A stretch of DNA of 36,190 nucleotides, taken from positions 1 to 36,190 of the forward strand of contig NZ_QAXS01000031.1 of the NCBI RefSeq assembly GCF_003053565.1, in the 5' to 3' direction. The position numbers and the translations under genes are program-made. Shown piece after piece: positions 24,642-33,106 of the stretch. Numbering within the stretch: the first letter of the stretch is position 1; every line of letters begins with the position of its first letter. This DNA is from Halanaerobium saccharolyticum (GTDB lineage: Bacteria > Bacillota > Halanaerobiia > Halanaerobiales > Halanaerobiaceae). The notes below the pieces were generated by a model that was given only the letters and a program-made list of their open reading frames with translations, made no database searches and was not told the DNA's origin.

Positions 24642-25904
24642 CTAATTTTCCAGTTTTTTAATTTCTGAAGTTAAACGACTTTTATCATCAAGCAGTAATA
24701 TATTCTCATCTTCCTCTAATAATTTATTCCAGATCTTTTCTGCTTTTCCTTTAATATAGTCTCTTTTTTTAATTTTAAGGTTAGAAAATAAAATCTTAGC
24801 CTTATCAGGATAATCAAGCAAAATTTCTAAATTCGCCAGATTACCATGCCCGAATGGAAGATCACTTAAGATAATCAAATCCGCTTTTTCAATCAACTTT
24901 TTATTTTGTTTAATTTCAGCTTTGGAAATATCAATGAAAGGTGGTGCTTCAACAATTTCAATCCCCAGCTCTTTTGCAGCCTGCCAGTCAGCATCACCTA
25001 TATTTAAGACACCAATACTCAATTGATAACCCAGATTTTCCAGTTTATAGATGAACTTTTTAGCAGTTCCACCACCAGCTATAATGTGAATTTTGAAATC
25101 TTTTTTTTCAGTCTTACGGTTAAATTTATTAACTTCTGGAACCAGAGTAATAAATGGTCTGTCAGAAAGTGGATTGGTTTTAATTAAAACCTCTGCTTTG
25201 TAGACTTGCCTGATATTTTCCTCTGTTAAAACCTCTTCTGCCGGGCCAGCAGCAAATATTCTTCCTTCCTTTAGTAAAATTAATTCCTCACAATACTGAG
25301 CAGTTAGATTAAGATCATGGGAGACTGTAATAATTGTTAGATTCAATTCCTGATTCAAATAATTTAAAAGATCATAAATTTCACCCTGATAATTAATATC
25401 AAGACTGGAAGTAGGCTCATCCAGCAGCAGAACGTCAGGCTTCTGGGCCAGAGCTCTGGCAATTATAACCCTCTGTCTTTCACCACCCGAAAGTTCATTA
25501 ATTGATTTACTCCTTAATTTTAGAGTATCAGTAACTTCCATGACCTCTTTTACAATTTTTTTATCTTTTTTGTTAACTCCAGACCAGCGTTTCTGATATG
25601 GATGTCTACCCATCATTATAATATCATAGACGTTAAAATTAAAATTAACCTCTGTATTCTGGGGAACAACTGCCATTTTTCGAGCCAGCTCTATCGAACT
25701 GTAATCGTTTAACAGTTTAGAATCCAGGTAAACAGTTCCACTATCTGATTTTAAGCTGCTGCTGATATTTTTTAAAAGAGTTGATTTACCGGAAGCATTA
25801 GGGCCAATAATACCAATAAAAGAGCCTGCTTCAATTTCTAGATCAATCCCCTTAAGAATTTCTTCAGCAGCATAACTAAATTTAATTTTATCTGTTCTCA
25901 GCAT
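24642..25904 (-). CDS. FecE/BtuD-type ABC ATPase with extra C-terminal domain
   Basis: ATPase for a metal-chelate (siderophore, haem or cobalamin) importer. The N-terminal 255 residues are a standard nucleotide-binding domain: Walker A GPNASGKST, VVPQNTEVNFNFNVYDIIMMGRHPYQKRW, signature LSGGERQR, Walker B VLLLDEPTSSLD and VSHDLNLTAQYC. About 150 further residues form an extra domain with a Rossmann-like glycine strand IHIIAGGGTAKKFIYKL, then LSIGVLNIGDADWQAAKELGIEI, EAPPFIDIS and LIILSDLPFGHGNLANLEI. I have seen such tails on a subset of cobalamin/iron ABC ATPases, but know of no assigned role. I choose the ATG at 25904, just after the permease TGA stop; TTG and GTG codons up to 25916 overlap the permease. 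Confidence 0.85.
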   Translation of the reverse strand: MLRTDKIKFSYAAEEILKGIDLEIEAGSFIGIIGPNASGKSTLLKNISSSLKSDSGTVYLDSKLLNDYSSIELARKMAVVPQNTEVNFNFNVYDIIMMGRHPYQKRWSGVNKKDKKIVKEVMEVTDTLKLRSKSINELSGGERQRVIIARALAQKPDVLLLDEPTSSLDINYQGEIYDLLNYLNQELNLTIITVSHDLNLTAQYCEELILLKEGRIFAAGPAEEVLTEENIRQVYKAEVLIKTNPLSDRPFITLVPEVNKFNRKTEKKDFKIHIIAGGGTAKKFIYKLENLGYQLSIGVLNIGDADWQAAKELGIEIVEAPPFIDISKAEIKQNKKLIEKADLIILSDLPFGHGNLANLEILLDYPDKAKILFSNLKIKKRDYIKGKAEKIWNKLLEEDENILLLDDKSRLTSEIKKLEN

Positions 25905-25909
25905 AATTT

Positions 25910-26926
25910 TCACCAAATATTTTTAGATTTATTGCGCAGTAAATAAATAAAATATGGGCCACCGGCAAAAGCGGTAATTATTCCAACCGGTAGTTCCATT
26001 GGAGCCATTATAGTTCTGGCCGCTGTGTCTGCAAGCAGCAAAAATGAAGCACCAAATAAAGCTGCCAGCGGTATCAGCCGTCTGTGATCAGGCCCAATTA
26101 TCATCCTCGCAATATGAGGCACAACTAGACCTATAAAACCAATGCTGCCGCTAACAGAGACTACTGAGGCGGTCAACAGGGATGCTGCTCCAAGTAAAAT
26201 TATTTTTGTTCTCTCTACATTTAGGCCAAGATGCCGGGCACTCTCTTCTCCGAGCAGTAATATATTTAAGTCCTTAAGATAAAATAATATTACAGCAAAT
26301 GCTGTTAAAAAATAAGGTAAGATCATCTTAATGTCTCCCCAGGCTGAACCAGCAAGACTCCCCATCAGCCAGTAAACCAGCTGCTGCAGATTTTCCGTTC
26401 TTAAAACCATTAGAAAAGACATCATGGAATTCAAAATAAAACTTACTGCTACTCCTGCCAGTAAGAATGTTAGAACCGGTAATTTATTCCCTACCCGGGC
26501 CAGCTGATAAACTGTGAAAACTGTGATTACCGCTCCTAAAAAGGCAAAAGCAGGTAGAGAATTTAAATTAAAAATAGCAATTTCTACCCCTAAAAACAGA
26601 GCCAGCATTACTCCAGTTCCTGCTCCAGCCGATATTCCAATAATATAGGGATCAACCATTGGGTTTCTAATTATAGCCTGAAAAACAGCACCGGCAACAG
26701 CAAGCCCTGCTCCAACAATAAATGCAAGTATAATTCTCGGCAGTCTTATTTCTCCAATAATAATTGCTGCTGAAGCAGAGACACTGCTGCTGTTAAATAT
26801 ATAGCTTAAAATATCAGCTGGATTAATCTGACTTGAACCAATAAATAAAGCCAGAAAGATCAAAAATGCTGAAAACAAAAGCGCCCCTATAAAGATCAAT
26901 ATATTATTTTTATCTTCTCCCATCAT
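25910..26926 (-). CDS. FecCD family ABC transporter permease
   Basis: Membrane subunit of a siderophore/haem/cobalamin-type importer (BtuC/FhuB family). The 338 residues have about ten hydrophobic helices. Family blocks are IRLPRIILAFIVGAGLAVAGAVFQAIIRNPMVDPYIIGISAGAGTG (split; about 53-99), YWLMGSLAGSAW, LLGEESARHLGLNVERTKIILL, VSGSIGFIGLVVPHIARMIIGPDHRRLIPLAALFGA and ELPVGIITAFAGGPYFIYLLRN. The ATPase gene follows directly, coupled at its stop codon. No binding protein gene is in the window, so the ligand is unknown. It starts 41 bases after the DUF1015 stop. Confidence 0.93.
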   Translation of the reverse strand: MMGEDKNNILIFIGALLFSAFLIFLALFIGSSQINPADILSYIFNSSSVSASAAIIIGEIRLPRIILAFIVGAGLAVAGAVFQAIIRNPMVDPYIIGISAGAGTGVMLALFLGVEIAIFNLNSLPAFAFLGAVITVFTVYQLARVGNKLPVLTFLLAGVAVSFILNSMMSFLMVLRTENLQQLVYWLMGSLAGSAWGDIKMILPYFLTAFAVILFYLKDLNILLLGEESARHLGLNVERTKIILLGAASLLTASVVSVSGSIGFIGLVVPHIARMIIGPDHRRLIPLAALFGASFLLLADTAARTIMAPMELPVGIITAFAGGPYFIYLLRNKSKNIW

Positions 26927-26967
26927 TATCAGTCCCCAGTACTGAAATTTGCTTCAATATTTGTAAG

Positions 26968-28251
26968 CTATTTTTTTATTGATAATTTATTAATTACAAG
27001 GCCGGTTAAAAGTTTTGGATAAAAGTCAGTAGACTTCTGCGGCATTTTTTCTCCCTGGTCTGCAATATCCTTCACTTCTTTAACCGAAGTAGGATTTAGA
27101 ATAAATGCTGCCTGATATTTACCAGTCTCCAGTTTTTCAAGAGCTTTATCTCGATATCTTATATAGTCTAGATTTGACTTAGCAGCCAGTGCTTTTTTAT
27201 CTATACCCAAATATTTTTCCAGAATAATATTATGCAGAATACTTACATCAAGTTCTTTATAAGCCTGAGAATAATCACCTTCTACCTGATCCAAAACAGC
27301 CTCATTTTCAAATTCAAACACATAGTATGCTTCAGCTGCTCCAGCTTTAAAACCAAATACTTTCTTTTCCTGATTCTGATCAAGAAAAATATACATTTCC
27401 TCTTTACTGTCAAATTCTTTAATACTAAAATCCTCAGCTGCTTTTTCTAAAAACGAATTAACTTCAAAATCTTTAATATTATACAATAATCTGTGGGTGG
27501 GCAGTACCTTTAATCCTGGATCATCCATATTGATAAAAGTCATCAGACGGTGATTAAAACTTTCAACTCCATCTGCCTGCCAGCCCTTTTCTTTACACTC
27601 CTGCTGATAATTTAAAGCTGTCTGATAGCGGTGATGTCCATCAGCAATATATAAATTTTTAGATTCCATCTTTTCTTTTATCTCTGCTATCAGCTCTGAA
27701 TCAGTCAGCTGCCAGACTTTATGTAAATTCTGATCTTCATCATGCACCTCAAAAAGAGGCTCGTCTTTCATTAATTTTGTAAATAAATTATTAATTTCAT
27801 TTTTCTGATCTGAATAAAGCATAAAAATATGACCAAAATTTGCTTCTGTAGATCTAATTAACTTTAAACGATCTGCTTTTGGCCCTTCCATTGTATTTTC
27901 GTGAGCCTTAACTCCTTCGCCAGCCTCCAGTTCTCCCAGACCAACAAAGCCCTTGCGGACAAACTTTTCTCCTTCAACCTCATATTCCTGAGTGTAGAGA
28001 TAAAAACCTGCTTTTTGATCACGAACTAAAATCTGCTTTTTAATCCAGTTGTTCAAATAATCAGCTGCACTCTGATAGCGATCTTCTTCCTTTCCTAAAA
28101 TCAAACGCACAACATTATAAGGACTTTGCTCATAATATTCTTCCTGTAACTGCTGATCAATCTTATCATATGGTTGTGTTACTACCTTCTCGAGTTCTCC
28201 AACCTGCTCCTGGTTATATCTATAACCATGAAATGGAAATACCTTCGCCAT
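26968..28251 (-). CDS. DUF1015 domain-containing protein
   Basis: A 427-residue member of DUF1015, a family without a generally accepted function. Recognisable blocks are MAKVFPFHGYRYN, VTQPYDKIDQQLQEEYYEQSPYNVVRLILGKEEDRY, FVRKGFVGLGELE, HENTMEGPKADRLKLIRSTEANFGHIFMLY, the IADGHHRYQTALNYQ motif (about 201-215) and NMDDPGLKVLPTHRLL. The DGHHR motif resembles the GxxR box of ParB/sulfiredoxin-like folds, which include free serine kinase SerK (inference). I choose the ATG at 28251, with GGAG eight bases upstream, not the GTG at 28260. It diverges from serA1 and shares the intergenic region, consistent with a serine-metabolism role. Confidence 0.85.
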   Translation of the reverse strand: MAKVFPFHGYRYNQEQVGELEKVVTQPYDKIDQQLQEEYYEQSPYNVVRLILGKEEDRYQSAADYLNNWIKKQILVRDQKAGFYLYTQEYEVEGEKFVRKGFVGLGELEAGEGVKAHENTMEGPKADRLKLIRSTEANFGHIFMLYSDQKNEINNLFTKLMKDEPLFEVHDEDQNLHKVWQLTDSELIAEIKEKMESKNLYIADGHHRYQTALNYQQECKEKGWQADGVESFNHRLMTFINMDDPGLKVLPTHRLLYNIKDFEVNSFLEKAAEDFSIKEFDSKEEMYIFLDQNQEKKVFGFKAGAAEAYYVFEFENEAVLDQVEGDYSQAYKELDVSILHNIILEKYLGIDKKALAAKSNLDYIRYRDKALEKLETGKYQAAFILNPTSVKEVKDIADQGEKMPQKSTDFYPKLLTGLVINKLSIKK

Positions 28252-28271
28252 ACTTATCACTCCTTTTAATC

Positions 28272-28300
28272 ATTATATATTTTTATCAGCTTTACAGCAA
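28272..28300 (-). promoter_or_regulatory. Promoter of the DUF1015 operon
   Basis: TTGCTG (28295-28300), 17-base spacer, TATAAT (28272-28277) on the minus strand, about 20 bases before the ATG. The -35 resembles the TTGCTT of both serA promoters. Confidence 0.65.
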
Positions 28301-28380
28301 GCTAGATTCAGATATCAAAATTTTTGTAATATAATGAAAATATAATTTATTCTTATTTTACTCTGTTAAAGCATTAAATC

Positions 28381-28430
28381 CTTGCTTTATCCTTTCCAGT
28401 TAGATATAATTAAAAAAAATTAGTAGCAAG
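28381..28430 (+). promoter_or_regulatory. serA1 promoter with inverted CTTGCT/AGCAAG arms
   Basis: TTGCTT (28382-28387), 17-base spacer ending TTAGA, TATAAT (28405-28410). CTTGCT (28381-28386) and AGCAAG (28425-28430) form inverted arms flanking the -10. The serA2 promoter has the same layout. Confidence 0.7.
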
Positions 28431-28452
28431 AAGAGAGAAGGAGTGGTAATAA

Positions 28453-30057
28453 GTGTATAAGGTTTTAGTCAGTGACAATATTGCTCAAAAAGGAATTGAT
28501 ATTTTACAGGAAGCAGGCATGGATGTTGATTTCAAACCAGGACAGAGCCGAGAAGATTTTTTAGAAACTATTGCCGACTATGATGGAATTATTGTTAGAA
28601 GTATGACTCTTTTAGACGCTGAAGCTTTAAATAAGGCAAAAAAATTAAAGGTAATAGGTAGAGCAGGTACAGGTTATGATAATATTGACTTAGATGAGGC
28701 TACTAAACATGGAATTTTCGTTTTTAATACCCCAACTGGAAACACAATTTCTGCGGTTGAACACACTCTGGGAATGATGCTTTCACTTTCCCGTAATATT
28801 CCCCAGGCAAACCAGGCACTACACAATGATATCTGGGACCGCAAAAAATATATGGGGGTTGAAGTAAAGGGTAAAACTTTAGGAATTATTGGTCTGGGAA
28901 GAATCGGAAGCAGGGTTGCCAAGAGAGCCCAGAGTTTTGGAATGAAAGTAATTGCCAATGACCCGTATCTAGCTCCAAAAAAAGCTGAGAAAATTAATGT
29001 CCCTTTACTGCCATTTAAAGAGGTTTTAGAAAAAGCAGATTATGTTACACTACATACACCGCTAACTGATGAAACCTATCATATTTTAAGTCACAAAGAA
29101 TTCGCCATTATGAAAGATGGTGCGCGCGTAATTAACTGCGCCAGAGGTCAAAATGTAGATACCAAAGCTCTGGCTGAGGCATTAGAAAAAAATAAAATTG
29201 CCGGTGCAGCAATCGATGTTCATGAGGAAGAACCAGTTAAAGCCAGTAATAATCCTCTACTTAAATTTAATGATCGTGTTATTATGACCTGTCATTTAGG
29301 TGGAACAACTACTGAGGCCATGGATAATGTGTCGATTACCGCAGCTGAAGAAGTAGTTTCAGTCTTACAGAGCAATCTGCCCGAATCACCACTTAATATC
29401 CCGGCAATGGATCCCCAGGAGTTTAATCAGGCTAAACCGTATATTAATCTGGTAACTAAGCTGGGTAATTTTATGGCTAAGTGGAAAGGGCACGAAAGAA
29501 TTGAGGCTGTAGAAGTCGAATATGGTGGAGAGGTTAATCAATTTAACCACAAGCCAATGACTTTAAGTCTGGTAAAATCTATTTTAGAGCCGATTTTAGA
29601 TGACCGAATTAATCTTGTAAACGCAATGCATATTGCTGAAGAAAGAGGTATTTCTTTAAAGGAAAGCCAGATTCAAAATGAAGGTGAATTAAAAAATATT
29701 ATTAAAATCAACCTTAAAACTGAAACTGGAGAGTACAGTCTGGCCGGAACCTATTTACCAATTGGATTTAGGTTAATCGAAATTAATGGGCTGAGAATTG
29801 ATCTTGACCTCTCAGGTGAATTTATTATAGTTAGTTATCAGGATAAACCGGGAGTAATTGGTAAAATTGGTTCAACACTTGGTGAAGAAAATATTAATAT
29901 TGCTAATATGCAGGTGGGACGTCAGGATATTGGCGGCGAAGCAATTATGATGATGCAGATTGATTCAAAACCTTCTAAAGAAATTATGGAAAGAATCAAA
30001 GTCCATCTTGATGAACTTGATACTCGAGTAAAAGATTTAAGCTATCTGGAAATATAA
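28453..30057 (+). CDS. serA: D-3-phosphoglycerate dehydrogenase, first copy
   Basis: First enzyme of serine biosynthesis: oxidises 3-phosphoglycerate to 3-phosphohydroxypyruvate with NAD. The 534-residue long form has the split substrate domain (VGRAGTGYDNIDLDEAT), a Rossmann domain with an intact GLGRIGSRVAKRA motif (about 148-160), the catalytic Arg in NCARGQNVD, Glu in IDVHEEEP and His in CHLGGTT, then the allosteric substrate-binding domain (about 320-450) and a C-terminal ACT domain (FIIVSYQDKPGVIGKIGSTL, about 455-534) that in the family binds serine. The start is a GTG at 28453 after AGAAGGAG. A tandem paralogue follows after a terminator. The intact motifs make this the likelier active housekeeping copy. 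Confidence 0.96.
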   Translation: MYKVLVSDNIAQKGIDILQEAGMDVDFKPGQSREDFLETIADYDGIIVRSMTLLDAEALNKAKKLKVIGRAGTGYDNIDLDEATKHGIFVFNTPTGNTISAVEHTLGMMLSLSRNIPQANQALHNDIWDRKKYMGVEVKGKTLGIIGLGRIGSRVAKRAQSFGMKVIANDPYLAPKKAEKINVPLLPFKEVLEKADYVTLHTPLTDETYHILSHKEFAIMKDGARVINCARGQNVDTKALAEALEKNKIAGAAIDVHEEEPVKASNNPLLKFNDRVIMTCHLGGTTTEAMDNVSITAAEEVVSVLQSNLPESPLNIPAMDPQEFNQAKPYINLVTKLGNFMAKWKGHERIEAVEVEYGGEVNQFNHKPMTLSLVKSILEPILDDRINLVNAMHIAEERGISLKESQIQNEGELKNIIKINLKTETGEYSLAGTYLPIGFRLIEINGLRIDLDLSGEFIIVSYQDKPGVIGKIGSTLGEENINIANMQVGRQDIGGEAIMMMQIDSKPSKEIMERIKVHLDELDTRVKDLSYLEI

Positions 30058-30078
30058 ATATATTTAGTATAATCGCGG

Positions 30079-30109
30079 GAGCAGTCTTATTAAGACTGCT
30101 CTTTTTTTT
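30079..30109 (+). terminator. Intrinsic terminator after serA1
   Basis: 10-bp stem GAGCAGTCTT/AAGACTGCTC with a 3-base loop (30079-30101), then eight T residues. It separates the two serA transcription units. Confidence 0.93.
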
Positions 30110-30150
30110 ACCCCTTTTTATTTTTGCGTCTTAATTTTAAGAATTTTCTG

Positions 30151-30197
30151 TTTGCTTGTATCGTATTTATTAGATATAATGAAGTTAAATTAGCAAA
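30151..30197 (+). promoter_or_regulatory. serA2 promoter with inverted TTTGCT/AGCAAA arms
   Basis: TTGCTT (30152-30157), 17-base spacer ending TTAGA, TATAAT (30175-30180). Arms TTTGCT (30151-30156) and AGCAAA (30192-30197) are inverted and flank the -10, as in serA1. Confidence 0.7.
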
Positions 30198-30219
30198 ATA
30201 TTTAGGGGAGTGATTAACC

Positions 30220-31821
30220 GTGTATAAAGTTTTAGTCAATGACAACATTTCTCAAAAAGGCATTGATATTTTACAAGAGGCAGGTATAGAAGTTGATTTC
30301 AAACCCGAACAATCTCGCGAAGAATGTTTAAAAACTATTCATCAATATGATGGAATAATACTTCGCAGTATGACAGATTTAGATAAAAAAGCCTTAGCTA
30401 AAGCTGAAAACTTAAAAGTAATAGGCAGAGCAGGCACCGGTTATGATAATATCGACCTGGAGGAAGCAACTAAAAAAGGAATTTTTGTTTTTAACACTCC
30501 TACCGGCAATACTATTTCTGCTGTAGAACATACTCTGGGAATGATGCTTTCCCTTTCCCGAAATATTCCTCAGTCAAATCAGGCATTACACAACAACCTC
30601 TGGAATAGAAAAAAATATAGAGGAGTTGAATTAAAAGCTAAAACACTGGGAATAATTGGATTAAATAGAATTGGGAGCCGAGTTGCTAAAAGAGCTCAAG
30701 CTTTTGGAATGGATGTAATAGCAAATGATCCCTATCTTGCTCCAGAAAAAGCAGAAAGTTTAAATGTTCCTCTGCTTTCTCTAAAACAACTCTTAAAAAA
30801 ATCTGATTATATAACTCTTCACATCCCATTAACTGAGGAAACTCATCATCTCTTAAGCGAAGCTGAGTTTAAATTAATGAAGAAAAATGCGCGAATAATT
30901 AATTGTGCTCGCGGAAAAAATATTGACACCAAAGCACTGGCCAGAGCTCTAGCAGAAAATGAAATTGCAGGCGCTGCAATCGATGTTCATGAGGAAGAAC
31001 CTGTCCCTAAAGATAATCCACTGCTGAATTTTGAAGACCGGGTTATAATGACTGCACATCTGGGAGGAACCACTATTGAAGCAATAGATAATAATTCTAT
31101 CGCTGCTGCTAGAGAAGTTGTCTCTGTTCTCGAGGGTAATCTTCCAGAATCACCTCTCAATATTCCGGTTATGGATCCTCAGGAATTCAAAAAAGCTCAG
31201 CCATATATTGAACTGGTAGCTAAATTGGGTAAATTTATGGCAGAATGGAAAGGAGACCAGCGAATTAAAGCAGTTGAAGTAGAATACGGGGGTGAAATTA
31301 ATAATTTCAAGCTTAAACCCATAACCTTAAGTTTAATTAAATCTATTCTTGATCCCATACTGGATAACAGAATCAACTTAGTTAATGCAATGCATATAGC
31401 TGAAGAAAGAGAAATTGCCATTAAAGAAAGTAAAATTCAAAATGAAACTGAACTTAAAAATTTAGTCAATCTAAAAGTTAAATCTGATAAAGAAGAATAC
31501 AGTCTTTCGGGAACTTATCTTCCTAATGGTTATCGAATTGTAAGAATAAATGATTTAAGAATTGATCTTGAGCTGGACGGAGAATTTATAATTGTAAGTT
31601 ATCAGGATAAACCGGGTGTGATTGGAAAAATAACCTCTGTTTTAGGAAAAGACAAAATTAATATTGCAAATATGCAGGTTGGCAGGAAATCACCAGGTGG
31701 AGAGGCAGTTGTATTGATTCAAATTGATTCAAAACCCTCAGAAGAAGTTATGCAAGAAATCAAAAATAGTCTAAATGAAATCAATGCCAATCTTAAAGAA
31801 ATAAATTATCTTAAAATATAA
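30220..31821 (+). CDS. D-3-phosphoglycerate dehydrogenase paralogue, altered nucleotide motif
   Basis: A 533-residue paralogue of serA1, collinear and similar along its whole length, so a tandem duplication. The catalytic Arg (NCARGKNID), Glu (IDVHEEEP) and His (AHLGGTT) are kept, as are the allosteric substrate-binding and ACT domains. The nucleotide loop reads GLNRIG where the family has GLGRIG: Asn (AAT) replaces the central glycine of GxGxxG. That should impair or change NAD binding, so it may use its cofactor differently, be weakly active, or act as a regulatory partner of SerA1. The start is a GTG at 30220 after AGGGGAG. It has its own promoter and ribosome site, so it appears to be expressed. 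Confidence 0.9.
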   Translation: MYKVLVNDNISQKGIDILQEAGIEVDFKPEQSREECLKTIHQYDGIILRSMTDLDKKALAKAENLKVIGRAGTGYDNIDLEEATKKGIFVFNTPTGNTISAVEHTLGMMLSLSRNIPQSNQALHNNLWNRKKYRGVELKAKTLGIIGLNRIGSRVAKRAQAFGMDVIANDPYLAPEKAESLNVPLLSLKQLLKKSDYITLHIPLTEETHHLLSEAEFKLMKKNARIINCARGKNIDTKALARALAENEIAGAAIDVHEEEPVPKDNPLLNFEDRVIMTAHLGGTTIEAIDNNSIAAAREVVSVLEGNLPESPLNIPVMDPQEFKKAQPYIELVAKLGKFMAEWKGDQRIKAVEVEYGGEINNFKLKPITLSLIKSILDPILDNRINLVNAMHIAEEREIAIKESKIQNETELKNLVNLKVKSDKEEYSLSGTYLPNGYRIVRINDLRIDLELDGEFIIVSYQDKPGVIGKITSVLGKDKINIANMQVGRKSPGGEAVVLIQIDSKPSEEVMQEIKNSLNEINANLKEINYLKI

Positions 31822-31834
31822 GAATTCAAATTTC

Positions 31835-31859
31835 AGAGCAGCCTTTCTGGGGCTGCTCT
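31835..31859 (+). terminator. Hairpin terminator after serA2
   Basis: 9-bp stem AGAGCAGCC/GGCTGCTCT with a 7-base loop, followed by CTTCTCATCTT. The T-run is interrupted, so termination may be weaker than at serA1. Confidence 0.6.
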
Positions 31860-31902
31860 CTTCTCATCTTAATTAATTATTTAAAACTATAGCTGTAATT
31901 TC

Positions 31903-33063
31903 TTATTTAGCAAAATCATATTCTAATTCCCGGTTTAAAAAATATAAAAAAACAATAATTAAAAACATAAAGAAACTTATGCTTGCAAAACCAGTAAACA
32001 CATTAAAAATATCATTGATTTTACCAATCAGCCAGTTTGAAGTCATATTTATTGCAGAGGCAGTAGTAATAATAAAGCCCATATAAGAACTTACACCCTT
32101 ATCAAATTCATTCATTATAACTGCCATAATGGTAGGGAACATAATAGAAATAAAAAATCCTGCTGTAGAAAAGAAAACTGCTCCCAAAACTCCCTCTACT
32201 AAGAGACCGCAGATAAATAAGAATAATGTTGCTGAAGCAAAGATAAATAGTATTTTGATATATCCTAAATGCTCTGTAAAATATCCTCCTACAAGTCTCC
32301 CCACAGTAAAAATTACAAAAAATAATGATAAATATGTAGAAGCAGAAGTTGTGCTAAATGCTCTTTCTACATGCAGAAAATTAACCAGCCAGCTTCCAAT
32401 TGCAATTTCAGACACAACAGCTGAGCCTAAAACTGCAGAAAAAAGCCATACTTTTTTCTGCTTTACTATTTCTTTAATTGCAATATTATCTTTTTTATCA
32501 TTTTCAATTTCTACTGGAAAATCAGTAAAAAATAAATAGATAAGTAAAAATATAATCAAAACCAGTGCAGTTAAATAAATTTGATACCATTCTAAGTCTA
32601 AAGATAAAAGCCAGCCGGCATAACGAGGGCCTATAGAAGCTCCTACACCAAAAAATAAATGGAGCATATTCATCATCATCCCGGATTTTTCTACAAATAT
32701 CTTGGCTCCCAGTGAATTAGCACCGATCTCTACTGAGCCAAGTCCAATTCCCAGTAGTGTCATCAACAAGATTAAATAAAGAAATGAATTAATATAACCC
32801 ATTATAAATATACTAAAAGCAGCAGCCAGAAATCCAAAAGTAATTACTCTTTTTAAGCCAAAATGACTGGCCGCCAGTCCCCCAAAAAATGTTGCCGACA
32901 TAAATCCAAAAGTTGAGGCCATCAGCATTACACCAATCTGTGAGTAATTTACTGTATAAAAATCTCTGATTGGAGGAATTAATGTACCCCTCATATTATT
33001 AATAAATCCCAGCATTATCATCATCATAAATGCCAGAAAAACTAGCTTTTTATGTCTTTTCAT
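31903..33063 (-). CDS. Major facilitator superfamily transporter
   Basis: A roughly 386-residue inner-membrane carrier with twelve hydrophobic segments in two halves. Typical features are LGFINNMRGTLIPPIRDFY in helix 1, the loop 2-3 motif GLAASHFGLKRVITFGFL (GG-ASHFGLKR, like the G-x3-D-x-x-G-R box), and GRLVGGYFTEHLGYIKIL in the second half. It resembles sugar or drug MFS carriers (FucP-like layout), but no substrate can be named. The ATG at 33063 and a TTG at 33066 are both possible starts after GGAAGG. It lies about 40 bases downstream of the aminotransferase gene and is likely co-transcribed; export or uptake of a serine-pathway compound is possible but unsupported. It converges with serA2. 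Confidence 0.88.
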   Translation of the reverse strand: MKRHKKLVFLAFMMMIMLGFINNMRGTLIPPIRDFYTVNYSQIGVMLMASTFGFMSATFFGGLAASHFGLKRVITFGFLAAAFSIFIMGYINSFLYLILLMTLLGIGLGSVEIGANSLGAKIFVEKSGMMMNMLHLFFGVGASIGPRYAGWLLSLDLEWYQIYLTALVLIIFLLIYLFFTDFPVEIENDKKDNIAIKEIVKQKKVWLFSAVLGSAVVSEIAIGSWLVNFLHVERAFSTTSASTYLSLFFVIFTVGRLVGGYFTEHLGYIKILFIFASATLFLFICGLLVEGVLGAVFFSTAGFFISIMFPTIMAVIMNEFDKGVSSYMGFIITTASAINMTSNWLIGKINDIFNVFTGFASISFFMFLIIVFLYFLNRELEYDFAK

Positions 33064-33106
33064 CAATAATCAAACCTTCCAAATAAACTCAACAGATTTT
33101 TTAAAT

